Below are positions 1 to 11,275 of a stretch of 64,000 nucleotides of DNA, piece after piece (position 1 is the first letter of the stretch; each line of letters starts with the position of its first letter). The notes beneath the pieces are model-generated. The model was not told the DNA's origin. It saw only the letters and a list, made by a program, of their open reading frames with translations, and did no database searches. The position numbers and the translations under genes are program-made. Source of the stretch: Diplolepis rosae (Eukaryota; Arthropoda; Insecta; Hymenoptera; Diplolepididae); contig JAPYXD010000484.1 in assembly GCA_030998225.1 (NCBI GenBank), forward strand, positions 6,696,001-6,760,000, read 5' to 3'.

Positions 1-301
1 GCTAGGTCAGTTAAACTGCGTATGCCAGATGTATTAAGTAAAACATACAAGTGATTAACGTTATAGACATCAATGGCAACCTGACGAAAATAAAATTAGT
101 ACGTACTTCGTGTTCTCACCACGTGTACGAATGATGGCATCAACCCACTAGGAAATATAGTTCAAAATTTCTGATTGTCGTACATCATTTCATGCTCCTT
201 CAATTTTGAGTACTGTTGTAATCTTTAACAAATATATTCGACATATTTTTGATGTGGTTCATCAGATTAATACCAAGGCCATGCGGTGAAATTAAAAGAG
301 A

Positions 302-1633
302 TAGGGGAGAAGCGGCGAAATTGGCGCGTCGTCTAAATTGGCGCACCCTATTTTTCAGAAAATGATAACATAACAAAAAATAAAAATAGTTCTATCGTGT
401 GCATTCTTGTATGATATGTATTTGATAGAAAACATACAGTTTTATTACGATTAATCGTTTTTTGGCATAATGGTTATGTTTGAAGCCATTGAGTTAAATC
501 GTTAAATAAAATAGTAATTCAAGGTGAATTAGATTAATGCAACGATTTTATAATCTTTGATATTTAATCTTACGATTAGGATAGAATATTTGTATGAAAA
601 AATAAGCATTTTACGTAAAAAGTATTTAATTAATGAACGATACACTTGCGGCAAAATTGGCGCATACGAGATTCAAATCAGAGGCGAAGTTGGCACACGT
701 GTTGTGTTTCTGAAAACCGGTGACTGAAGTCAAGTGCTCGGATGTTTATGATTGAAAATATAAAGAAGATAGTAAATACACAATTATTAATACATAGATA
801 TATACATTTGAATGTTGCTGGACTTTTCTGCTAATCTTTTTCTTAAGATTTTTTGTGACATGGGAGGTAATGTGGTTCGCAAAACTGATGTAACGACTTT
901 GTAAGGTTATATTCATTTGAACAATCAGTGGTTAAATTTTTTTTAAGTTTGAGGTATTAAGGCATTTTAAAAGCGATTTTTAATAATTAATTTGCAGTCT
1001 GACAGTGTTTTGAAAGTTTTCTCGATTTTAAGATGTGAAAGCAATGTAAGTAAAAAATTTGTATTTTTGATTGATTGTTTCTATTATTTATAAGTCTTCT
1101 AAAGTTAATAATTGTATATACTTCTGATTACAAATTCAAATAATTCTCTATAAAAATGATTTCAATTTGAATATTCACTTAAATATCCACAATTGCCAGT
1201 ATTTTATTGTACAAATATAAAATATATTTTAACTTTGGCTGGTTTATGTGAATAAAGGTATAAAAAAACTTCACATATCTTGATATACTATCTCAAATTT
1301 AGTTTCAAATTATAACTACCTCTTTTCATCAACCTTTGCTACTGAAATGTAATTCTAAATCTATGAAAATATAACTAATACGTGGCAAGAGAAGATTATA
1401 ATATTAGTGCGTCAATTTACCCGACATGGCGGGTAAATTGACGCAGGTGCAGTCCTTCGGAAATCTGAATAAAAACCTGCTTTAATAATTTTCAATGCAA
1501 TCTTTATCCATTGGAAAGTATAGAAAAGATATCCAGCTATTAAATAAATATTTTTTCATAATTTTTAGTCATATACTTTCTTTTTAAACTCGCACTTTCT
1601 ATTAGGTGCGCCAATTTCGCCGCTTCTCCCCTA
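302..1633. mobile_element. Non-autonomous TIR element with GGCGAAATTGGCGC motifs
   Basis: The ends are inverted repeats of about 26 bp beginning TAGGGGAGAAGCGGCGAAAT. The left copy starts at 302 and the right copy ends at 1633. Variants of the inner part of the TIR (GGCGAAATTGGCGC) recur inside the element at about 330-350 and 650-700. No long open reading frame is present, so the element is non-autonomous. No clear target duplication is visible, so its superfamily is unassigned. The first 300 bases of the window, to its left, hold nothing I can identify. Confidence 0.7.
1409..1444. repeat. Perfect 15-bp hairpin inside the TIR element
   Basis: GCGTCAATTTACCCG at 1409-1423 and its exact reverse complement at 1430-1444 are separated by six bases. 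The stem sequence echoes the GGCGAAATTGGCGC motif of the surrounding element, so it is probably part of that element. Confidence 0.8.
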
Positions 1634-1639
1634 CATGAA

Positions 1640-4470
1640 TGTTGCAGCACACACGCAGAAAAAAATAAGAATCGAAAATAAACTGCAACAAGTTCAAAAG
1701 GAATCGGATTTAAGTTCAAAGAATTCCTCGCGAATAACTATTCTTTGTGAAAGATCACACTAATTTGCTAATAATTCCTGAAAACTTTAATAATGTCTTA
1801 AAATTATAATTATTCCATATATATTATGTATTATTTCTATTATTGGAAAAACGCCTTTATACTTTATTTAAAATGCGAAAATAGTTTTATAAAATATCCT
1901 AATTTGAGCTCAGATCTTATATAGCTACCGAAGTTCGTTTCTATATGGTTTTCTATAAAGTTTTCTATGTCTATTTTTTTTATTTAATAACAATTGTTAG
2001 AAATTGAGTAATTTATGTTTCTTGAGAAATAATAACACCCAAAAAGTCGCGAATTTCAGTTCCTTTTCATAATAACTTATATGTCCTTTTCCATTGCTTA
2101 ACATTCAACTTCAACTTTCAACACTTTAATATTTTACAATTCAAATAGGTAAAATTATCGAATAAAAAAATAATTCATGGTGGGCTTTTTATAAAAAACT
2201 ATGTATATGGGAAAACACATGAAAAACAATAAATAGGATCTGGATACGATATAGTTTATTGCACAGTTTTTTTACATCATTTTCTATATAGTTTCCTGCA
2301 CAGGTTCCTACATGCGATTTTTTAATTAGCTTTCTTTTACTGAAAATCTATGGACAAAGATCTTATTTTGCAATTTATGCAACAACGAAGCATCTTCTGA
2401 AAAAAATTTCTTGGTTAAAGAAATAAACATGGATTTTTTTTTATTTTGTAAATTTCACTAGAAGCTGGAGTGAAACGTACAGAAAATGTATATTCAGTTC
2501 AAATTAGTTTTAGCTTAGATTAAATATAAGTACCGAATTTTTTTTAAATTTCACGAATATTATATCTGCGTGTCTGGTTGTGATAACCATATAGATAGTT
2601 GAATATAAGTTACACGCTGGATGAAGGTTCGTAAAATTTATTGAAAGTTCGGCACTTATTTTTACAACTTGACATTTTAGTATATTTTCCAAGAAATTTA
2701 GTTAAATTCATAGATTTTCTGTACGTACACGATTTTCAGTGTGTACTATAATATATTCTGTGGATTGTAGATTTTGAGATACCCAGTCCAGTTAACGATT
2801 TATCAAAAATTTATATTAGTGCTTAATTTAATTCAAGACAAATAATAAATTGTATACTTTTTCTGCTGATCAATAATATCTTCGACATTCGCCAAGAAGC
2901 AAAAAAATATTTACGATTTTCTTAGGAGTACAATCTGGCATCTTACGAGGTATATGCGTGTTTTTCGACTTTGACGGACGGAAGATTGTGATACAAATTA
3001 CTAATACGAGAGATACAAAAGGCAAAAGACAACAAATACAAAAAACTATGTAAAACTGATTGATTTTAACAACAAAATGATTCAAAAATTGACTTGACTG
3101 ACAAATAGAACAGAATAGCTCAACCTTATCACATGTGACAAACTGAAGTTTGTATCACGACATAATGGTAATGTTACTGCTTTGCTAAGACAAACTAATT
3201 TGACTTCCACAACAGAATGATTGGCAGACAAACTGACTTGACTAAGAAACGGAACAAAATTTCTTGGCATTCTATCATATTTTACGTGCTGATGATAATT
3301 TATGACCATGTCCTAATCAACTAAATCATTAACAATCTTGCCTTCACACGGAGAAAAATAGTTCGAGTAATTTTACTCAACTTTCGATCAAAGTTGGGAC
3401 ATATGGACAAGTTAGAAATTATTTAGTATCACTGTAATTATTTGTGATGTAACAAATGTTCAAGAATGAATCACAGTTCGGTGAAATTCAGAAGTGTAGA
3501 GTGAAGTATGAAAGCGTGCATTAAAGATTTCTAAAAATATGTATTATTACTCGTAGTATAATTATAAAACATCAATCTTTTATTCAATCACAAAAATACT
3601 AGAGCCTTCCGTTTATTTTACTCTAGACTTCACTCGAGAGTTCAGCAAACCGTGAGTCACAAGACTCGTTCCACCAGCTATATCTATTCACGCAGTAACG
3701 AATAAAAGTAATCTGCGCTTTGGGCACACAAAAAAGTTTTTCAATTTCAGAAAAGTGTTGAATTTCCAGTATACTGATGTTCCACGTCATTATATCTAAT
3801 AATCAAAACCAATTATAAACATAAAAAATACAATTGCAGTTTATTTTTGTAGATGGTTATTAATTTGATCCCAATAGATTGAAGTTAACGCTCCTGCACG
3901 GAAAATATTAATTGTCGAAACTTTCTTTAACTGTCCTTGATTTTTGGATATGACTAGTCAATGAGAATTTCTACAACTTTTTTAGAAGTTTTCATTGAAA
4001 GGTGTACCGAATTATTGAAATTGTAAATGAATTTGTTTACCATTTCAGTCCTATTCAAATGTCGATGACAAGTGATTATAATAAGAATTTTTATTCCCAT
4101 TCCATCTAAATCTTTCGTTATTTTTAAGGTATAAAAACTATAGTCAATTTGGTGAAAAATAAGTAATTTTTCTCATCTAACACTTTTATGACAAATCCTG
4201 TTTTAGTCTAACAGTTTATATAATTTATTCAAAATTTTCACATAATCTAGTTATATAGATTCTTTTAGTTTAATAAATTCTTGATTCATAATTTTTTCTT
4301 AATTCATTAATAATTACTTCTTTATTTTTCACTTGAGTTTTTAAAATTAAATTGATTTAATTAAAAGTTAAACTGCAAAAAAGTTGATAATTGTATTACA
4401 TAAAATATAAAAAATCTACACGGGATTTAGAATCCACATACATTTATTAGGCATAATAATAATTTGGAAT
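1640..4470. other. AT-rich stretch without recognisable genes
   Basis: Only short chance reading frames are present. At about 2460-2740 there is a decayed relative of the foldback at 4501-4805: it shares the GTACAGAAAAT, AAGTTCGG and CAGATTTTCTGT-like pieces in the same inverted arrangement. Nothing else in this stretch is identifiable. Confidence 0.5.
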
Positions 4471-4473
4471 TCA

Positions 4474-5090
4474 CAATTGAAGGGCCGAATTCTATAACCA
4501 CACGCAGAAAAAAGATCAGTAAAATTTACAGGAAGTTCGGTACTTATTTGGACAACATGACTTTTTAATAAATTTTACAAGAAGTTGAGTTCAATCAACA
4601 GATTTTCTGTAATATTCACTTAGCGTACAGTACAATCAACTTAACTCGGATTTTTTCGTATTCAGTAGATTTTACTGGACGCTGAGTCAAACGTACAGAA
4701 AATCTGTTAATTGAACTCAACTTCTGGTAAAATTTACTGAAAAGTCATGTTGTCCAAATAAGTACCGAACTTCCTGTAAATTTTACTGATCTTTTCTCTG
4801 CGTGCAGATGTGCGCGCGAGCCGGCTCGGTACGCTCATGAGAGTAAGCAACCTACCCTTGACGCCCATCGCTAAAAAAATAAATTTTGATGGGAAAAATT
4901 ATTATGAAGAATTACGCTCACGCAAAACTTGTGAACGGAGAATTTTTCTCCAATGCTTTTTTAAGAAATACATATATAAATTATAACGTGGATTGGCATC
5001 AAATCACGTCAAGCGTGGGTTGCATTTCCTCAGGGGCACGCCGAGCTGGCTGGCGCGCACATCTGGTTATAGAATTCGGCCCGTCAATTG
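4474..5090. mobile_element. TIR element (CAATTGAAGGGCCGAATTC) interrupted by a foldback
   Basis: The left terminus, CAATTGAAGGGCCGAATTCT, matches the reverse complement of the right terminus ending at 5090. The arms continue inward through ATAACCAGATGTGCGCGC, but the left arm is split by the foldback at 4501-4805. The reading frame at 4886-5185 runs across the inverted arm and is not considered a gene. Confidence 0.75.
4501..4805. mobile_element. Nested foldback element, arms of about 140 bp
   Basis: The sequence begins CACGCAGAAAAAAGATCAGT and ends with the near-perfect reverse complement. The arms meet around the ACTTAACTCGGATTTTTTCG segment near 4640-4660. A CA dinucleotide flanks both sides and may be its target duplication. 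It lies inside the left arm of the element at 4474-5090. Confidence 0.8.
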
Positions 5091-5364
5091 AGGCTCCGGA
5101 TCAAGAAACTGGCCGAGCGCTCGTCGCTCGGCCACTGCGAAAAGTCATGATGTGCAAGGGTCCATTTTTCAAAGTCTGCAAATAAATTTTCAAAAAATAC
5201 CATCATATAGAGAATGAAACAACACAACTTTTTTAGATTGCAGCTATTAAAGGACATCAGTTAAAAAGGAAAAAAATTAAAAATAAACCTATCAAAAAAG
5301 AATCAATAAAGAGATATATAGTATATATTATACATATATATATATACAAGTATAGTGAAAGTAT

Positions 5365-5395
5365 TGGGTTGTCCCAAAAGTAATTGCCGATTTCA
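5365..5395. mobile_element. Solitary mariner-like terminal repeat
   Basis: TTGGGTTGTCCCAAAAGTAA followed by TTGCCG resembles the outer end of mariner elements. No transposase of matching orientation is directly attached, so this is probably a solo or truncated end. Confidence 0.45.
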
Positions 5396-5529
5396 CATAT
5401 AGATGAGTTCTCGAAAATGTACAGAGTCTATCAACTTTATTGAACTATTTTTTTCCGTGTAAGTTTACCTTAAAATGACTCTCTGAAGTCAATTTAACCT
5501 ATGTTTCAAGTACACACTAAGAAAAAAGA

Positions 5530-5850
5530 TTTGATTGAATGAAAGAAAATAATTTGTTTAAAAGGCTCATTTGATTCAAACAGAAGATTTATTTGAATTA
5601 AATAAAATTTGTTTGATTCAAACAAAATATCTTTGGGCCAAATAAATATTTGTTTAAATCAAATAAATTTTTCTTCTAAACAAACAAATTATTGCATTCG
5701 TATATGGTCAAAGATATAATTTGTTTGATTTGAGGCAAAAATTAATTAGATTTAAACGAACTTTTATTTAGTTCAAAGATACTTTATTTGAATCAATCAA
5801 ATTTTATTTAATTCAAATGAATCATTTTTATATCAAAGAACGATCTAACA
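5530..5850. repeat. Cluster of TTTGATTCAAA-type motifs
   Basis: About ten short self-complementary motifs of the form ATTTGATTCAAA/TTTGTTTGA alternate in both orientations. The outer edges (AAAAAAGATTTGATTGAAT and CAATCAAATTTTATT) are roughly inverted. It looks like a small decayed foldback or MITE, without coding sequence. Confidence 0.4.
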
Positions 5851-5961
5851 GATGTCGCCACTAGTATTGGCTATTTTTGGCTGATCTGGGAACTTTAACG
5901 ACAGACCTTGTACATGGGAACCTATGTGGGTACGTATAACACATCACTTAATAAGTTCGTA

Positions 5962-6392
5962 CTCTCTAAACATAAATCAGTGAAATAGTCACTGATTATA
6001 TCAGTGAAAATATATCAACTGATGAATCAGTGCCCTGCTTTAATTTCACTGAGGAATCAGTGAACGCGTCACATGAACATAATTTTAGAATTCGCGAATT
6101 CAAAACTTTCATCTACACTTTACTGATTTATCGTCTCTTAAAAATAATAATAATTACGCAATTTCGTTTCAGTGTTGTTTAGCCTAAAATAAACGAGTTC
6201 ATCGATCGTCAAAATATATTGCTTTTTTTATTACTCCCACCTGAAGCTTTTACTGATTCAATAAGTAAGTTCAATCTATTTCACTGATTCATTAGTCGAA
6301 TTTCACTGATTCTCAGTGAAAGACTTATAGCTGCTGCCATCAGTGAATAGTCACTGCGAATCAGTGGCCGTTCACTTATTCAGGTTTAGAAA
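5962..6392. mobile_element. TCAGTGA-rich MITE inserted in a mariner end
   Basis: The element carries more than a dozen TCAGTGA/TCACTGA motifs in both orientations within 430 bp. Its ends (CTCTCTAAACATAAATCAGTG and the inverse of CTTATTCAGGTTTAGAAA) are imperfect inverted repeats. GTA flanks both sides (5959-5961 and 6393-6395), and removing the insert rejoins a mariner terminal segment. A three-base target duplication would fit PIF/Harbinger or CACTA-type elements; that assignment is inference. Confidence 0.6.
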
Positions 6393-6395
6393 GTA

Positions 6396-6953
6396 GGATG
6401 ACTGATAAAACAACAACTTTGACTCAAAATTCGACTTCATTCATCAACATAGTCTCCTTCAAGAGTGATGCATTCATTCCAACGCTTCTCTAACATTTCG
6501 ATGCTTTTTTTGTAGAACGATTTATCTTTAGCCTCGAAATACGCTTCAGTTTCGGCAATCACTTCTTAATTGGAGCTAAATCTCTTTCTTCGGAGCATTC
6601 TTTTTAGGTCTGCAAACAGGTAGTAGTCGTTAGGAGCCGGATCCAGAGAATACGATAGATGGGGGAGCAATTCAAAGTACAATTCGCGCAATTTGGCATT
6701 GTTGCGATCGACTTGTAACACAGTGGATTGCCTTGGTGAAAGAGTACTTTTTTCTTCTTCATTTGAGATCATTTTTTTGCAAATTGATGGTTTTTCCTTT
6801 CTGAAGGTAATCGGTGAATAAAATACCGTGCATATCCCAAAATACTGTAACTTGTGATCTAAGCGTCAGATTGTCATGGAATTTTGACACGTATCGTTTG
6901 AAGGTTGGTACTTCCTAAAAATTATATGGATTTGTCAATAGTGGCGCAATATA
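6396..6953 (-). pseudogene. Broken mariner transposase, copy a
   Basis: Read on the minus strand, the 5' untranslated mariner segment at about 6850-6950 is followed by a piece reading VFWDMHGILF near 6840. Then come FELLPHLSYSLDPAPNDYYLF (the third catalytic aspartate region, 6590-6680) and a C-terminus EAYFEAKDKSFYKK near 6500. A stop after RFSSN and internal deletions disrupt the frame. Full mariner transposases are about 345 residues; barely half survives. Copy b interrupts its 5' end. Confidence 0.75.
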
Positions 6954-7560
6954 TTAGGTGCGCAACTAAGTTCCCGCTGTTTTTTTTATAAAAATGCAAC
7001 TTTATTGTGAAAAAATGGTTACAAATGAATAATTCAAAGTATTGCCCATCGTTAGCTACAACTTTTGCCCAACTTTCTGGTAGAGCTCGAATACCGTTAT
7101 GGTAAAAGTGTTCATCTTTTGAAGCTATCCACGAATCCAAACATTTTTCGATGTCTTCATATAAGCGGAACTGCTGATCAGCCAGACCATGTTGCTGCGA
7201 CCGGAACAAGTAATAATCGGACGGCACAATATCTGGGGAATACGGTGGGTGGGGTAGGACTTTCCATTTGAGCGTCTCTAGGTAGGTTTTAACGGGTTTG
7301 GCAACGTGACGCCGAGCGTTGTCATGCTGTACAATCACTTTTTGGTGCCTCTGCTCGTATTGTGGCCGTTTTTTCGCGCAGTGCTCAGCTCAAACGCATC
7401 AATTGTGTTTGATACCGTTCCTCCGTGATGGTTTCGTTCGGTTTCAACAGATCATAATAAATAACATCAGCATACCATTCGCCGTTACGGCAGCTCCTTC
7501 TTCATTTCGAAAAAAATATGGACCGATGCCCAGGCGGAAAAGTCGGACTTATGCCGGATC
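6954..7560 (-). pseudogene. Broken mariner transposase, copy b
   Basis: The 3' terminal repeat TTAGGTGCGCAACTAAGTTC begins at 6954. On the minus strand one frame (7338 to about 6985) holds VQHDNARRHVAKPVK with the second catalytic aspartate. It also holds PPYSPDIVPSDYYLF with the third, and ends NDGQYFELF. Upstream, 7340-7560, the frame shifts and the remnants of a LLKPNETITEERYQ-like segment are seen. The N-terminal DNA-binding half and the first aspartate are missing. It is inserted at a TA within copy a. Confidence 0.75.
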
Positions 7561-7599
7561 TTACGAACGGCATGGTACCGCGCCAGTTGTAAATGAGGA

Positions 7600-7680
7600 G
7601 CAATGCCAGTACTGATCATTAGTACCGCGCCGAGCATTAGCGCGGTACTGATTAGTACTGCCCCAGTATGGAGTCCATGT
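7600..7680. repeat. GTACCGCGC hairpin, relative of the 9480-9850 cluster
   Basis: AGTACTGATCATTAGTACCG-CGC is followed after nine bases by an almost exact inverse copy, giving a stem of about 20 bp with a small bulge. The same GTACCGCGCCAGT words dominate 9480-9850, suggesting a common source. Confidence 0.6.
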
Positions 7681-7811
7681 GTATTTTTTTTTTTAATAGT
7701 ACTTCATAAGTTGGAATAACTTATTGCGAACTTGAATTCATAATTTCGTTATGAGATAATTTTCTTGATTCCAAAGTTTCATCATATTTTTTTGGGAATC
7801 TCAAAAATTTT

Positions 7812-8687
7812 TTATTCAAAGTATTGACCATTGGATTCTACACATTTTGCCCATCTTTCAGGCAAATCATGGATACCATTCCCAAAAAACTTTTTCTCTT
7901 TTAAGGCAAACCAATCGACAAGCCATTTTTCGACTTCTTCAAAATTGGCGAAGCGCTGCTCTGCGAGTGAGTGTCCCATCGATGCGAAAAGGTGATAGTC
8001 GGACGGGGCGAGGTCTGGAGAGTACGGCGGGTGCGATAATATTTCCCAATTCAATGCTTTTAATGTGTTCTTCACCACTTTAGCGGTATGAGACGGTGCG
8101 TTGTCATGTTGTAGGATAACTTTGCCATGTCTTCGGGCCCATTCCGACCGTTTTTCGATCAACGCATGATTCGAATTGATAATTTGTTGTCGGTAGCGAT
8201 CCGTATTCACCGTCTCACCAGGTTTTAGTAACTCGAAGTACACCACACCACACTGGTCCCACCAAACACAGAGCATTTCACAAATGGTTTTTCGATTTTC
8301 CATTTGTCTATCGTTCAGTTGGTGTGGTACCCACTTTCCATACTTTTGGATTTTCCCCATGGCTTTCAAAAGTTGGCAAATTGCTCCTCGGGTCACATTT
8401 AGTGTTTGTGCCAATTGTTGTTGCGATTGGGTTGGGTCTTCATCCAATAACGCCTGCAATTCCTCGTTTTCGAACTTTTTAGCTGCACCAGGATGTTCAT
8501 TGTCTGTTAAATCGAAATCTCCACTTTTAAATTGACGAAACCAGGTCTCACATGTTCTAATCACTTGAGCATGTTCACCATAAGTTTCTACCAGCAATCG
8601 ATGAGCTTCAACTGCTTTTTTCTTTTGATGAAATAAGAAAAGCAACGAATGCCGCAAATGCGATTTAGTTGGAACGAAACTCGACAT
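7812..8687 (-). pseudogene. Mariner transposase with internal deletion, copy c
   Basis: One open frame of 291 codons starts MSSFVPTKSHLRHSLLFLF and ends NGQYFE. It has the N-terminal helix-turn-helix region (AVEAHRLLVETYG, TWFRQFKSGDFD), a second HTH (SQQQLAQTLNVTRGAICQLL) and two catalytic aspartates in VILQHDNAPSHTA and YSPDLAPSDYHLF. The segment that should carry TGDEKW, the first catalytic aspartate, is absent at the join ICEMLC/VWWDQCG. Family members are about 345 residues, so 50-60 residues are missing without breaking the frame. It cannot be an active transposase. Confidence 0.85.
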
Positions 8688-8929
8688 ATTCACTGAGATA
8701 AACAACTATGATGCTATTATTTTGGCAGAATGTAATTGTGTATTTTTGAAGGTTATTGTCCATAGAAAAATATGACATAAATGCCAAATCATAGAAATGT
8801 ATACATATCTCTAGCGACATCGATGAGTAAAACCAGCAAATTTCAACTAACACCCCTGGCATACTTCTTACACTGCCCTGCAGTAGTTGAAGGTTATAAG
8901 CGCTATTTTCTTTCTTGTATTCCAAGCGT

Positions 8930-9010
8930 GCGCAGCCGAGAGGCTTAGTCGTTAGGTTAGTAATGCGTTAATTATAAGTAGAGAGGGTTCGAACCCGCAG
9001 CGTTAAGAAT
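8930..9010 (+). repeat. tRNA-like sequence, possible SINE head or tRNA pseudogene
   Basis: GCAGCCGAGAGGCTTAGTCG resembles an A-box/D-arm region. It is followed about 45 bases later by GGGTTCGAACCCGC (8983-8997), a good B-box and T-loop. Cloverleaf pairing of the acceptor and anticodon arms is not convincing, so a working tRNA is unlikely. A tRNA-derived SINE head is the better reading. Confidence 0.4.
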
Positions 9011-9479
9011 AATTTTTAATATTACCTAAATGAGCGTTTGTGTAGTGTAGAGGGGAATGTGTGTTTGTAGGTAAGTTTGTATATAAAAATAGTAAGTTAA
9101 AGTCTGCTTGAAAGTAAATAAAGTTTTGAAATGTACTAAGAATATTCATCGATTCAACTACTGCTCTTATTTGACTTACCTATGTTTCTGCAGTTCACTT
9201 AACTTCAAAAATGACACTGGGGCCTTTACGAACTACGGAAGGTAAGTTAAAAAGTAGTCAAACCTACTGAGATTTTTTTTCGGTGTACGTGTAATGAAAA
9301 AGTATTGTCAATTTACTCAGAAAAAATTTTCTAGCTTGAAAACAGATATTTTACTGTGAAAACAGTAAACTTAACCTACCAAGCGAATATCCCTCCGTTG
9401 CCGTTAAAAACGGTAAATATTAGAGTCTTAACTCGAACTTTCCCTGTACTTTTTACCTTAGTACAATACAGATTTTCGG

Positions 9480-9850
9480 TACATTTCCCAGTACCGCCCT
9501 AGTACTAAAAGATAACTCCCAGCCGAGTGACATTTTGTACTAATGCCAGTACCGCGCCAGTACAGTCCTTCGGTACAGGCATACTACTATTTACAGGACA
9601 GCGCCAGTACAGATATTTGGTACAGGCACAGTACCACTTTTTAGTACCGCGCCAGTACCAACAAACAACTCCCAGCCGAGTGAAATTTCAGACGAATACC
9701 ATTACCCAGCCGTTTTCCATCCGATATTATGCCAGTAAAACGCCAGTACCGACATCCGCCCGGCGGTACTGGCGCGGTACCAAGCCAGTTGTAAATTTCC
9801 ATCTGGGTAATGTCGTTGGCGTATATTCTACACCAAGCAGTCAATTTTAA
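9480..9850. repeat. Cluster of GTACYGGCGC motifs with inverted halves
   Basis: At least eight copies or variants of CCAGTACCGCGCCAGTAC occur, plus two copies of CCCAGCCGAGTGA. The stretch 9690-9830 is an imperfect palindrome: ATACCATTACCCAG near 9697 faces CTGGGTAATGTCG near 9805. The reading frames crossing it on both strands follow the repeat and are not considered genes. Confidence 0.65.
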
Positions 9851-9886
9851 TGCATATGCAATGGGGCCTCAAGATATTGTCTTGGG

Positions 9887-10496
9887 TTGGTCTCACTCCA
9901 TATACTGAAGTTTTGCTTGTTCACACGCACCCATTCAACCAGAATTCCTGCTCAGAATGTCGATTATGTCGACCATAAAATGGACGAAGAGCTCTATAAG
10001 TTTCGCGAATATAAATGTCAAAGAAATGTCACTTTGACAAACGTCCTTAAAAAATTATCCCTAGTGGAAGATCTCATGCACCTAAAAAATCCTACTATTT
10101 ATGGATACTTTAAACGTATCTAGGAAAGTTCTTTGTAAATTTCTTATAAGAAAATAACAGCATGAAGAATAATGCGAAATGAAGTACCCCCGGTGGCTAA
10201 GTGAAGATTTCATTGTAGAATTTGTAGAGTTAAAACGAAATACAGGAAGAAAATCTAGCGAAGTTGATTTTAAAGATTCTTCAGTAGCAACCAAAAGGAG
10301 AAAATTGATGGAAATCAAAGACAAGTATGCAGCTATTGAAATACAAGAAGCATTTCTTCGACATTTGGGAGTGACATTTATCAGGAGACAAATGAAGGTA
10401 AGACGAAGTACTCATTACAAGTGCATTCAATCGCAGAAAAGAAACAGAAATGCCGAAATCCATCTAACTTACCATAAACTGTTAGAGGCGAAGTAA
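9887..10496 (+). other. Possible decayed coding fragment, unrecognised
   Basis: Two plus-strand frames follow one another: 78 codons at 9887-10123 and 105 codons at 10179-10496. The second is lysine- and arginine-rich (SSVATKRRKLMEIKDKYAA, then IEIQEAFLRHLGV) and looks more protein-like than the average chance frame. I recognise no family. It could be an exon of a mobile-element gene or a chance frame. From 10500 to 11275 only AT-rich DNA follows. Confidence 0.2.
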
Positions 10497-11275
10497 GTCT
10501 TTCATCCTTCGCAAATGACTGAATTTAAATTTAACTAAATAAATTCATATTTAAAAACTTAATGCCTAATAATTTCATAAAAGAATTTCTTAGGGCTTTC
10601 AACAATATCTCAAATTTCCAAGATATCCATTTATTTCTAATTCGATAACTTGAATCGATTTCCAATCATTTCAGTTAATAAAAATAATCCAAGCTTTTAA
10701 AGTATATTATGGGAGTGTGTCTGAAATTGTAGACAAAATAATGTTTTGTTTCAAGTGAGCATGCGCAACAGTGGTGTTTATTTTCTCGCACCGACGTCAA
10801 ATCTGTCATTTTTAGTACGCTCTACATGCACAAAAAGTGGCATATTTCATGCATGTATTATAAAGATAATTTTTAAAATGATTTTTTTAAATGTTGTCAG
10901 TACAACTATACGGAAAAAATAAGTACTGGGACAAGACAAATTTTTCCGAAGATCCTATATACTTTTTATGAAGAAGCTTAGAACTTCATCGAAAAAAGAA
11001 AGAATGTCCTAGATTAATTCAAGCACAGTCAAAGAACGAAATTCTTTCAAACTTTTTTTGTATAGTTTTTGGAAAAATTATAGAAATGCAAATACTTCTT
11101 CTAAAACGTGTTTCACGCATCCATGATAATTATTATATTCTTTTATTATTATTTTATTATTATCAACATTATTACTATTTTTTATTACCATTGTAATGTA
11201 TATATGGTTGTTATTGTCATTATTATTACCAATATTAATTTCATCTAAATTATGAAATTGTTCATATTGGTAATG

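Noticed and set aside
4886..5185. 99-codon plus-strand frame
   Set aside because: It runs straight across the right inverted arm of the 4474-5090 element and shows no protein-like features beyond that.
9527..9850. Overlapping frames on both strands, 107 and 67 codons
   Set aside because: Composition is dictated by the GTACYGGCGC repeat; the same repeat gives frames in both directions.
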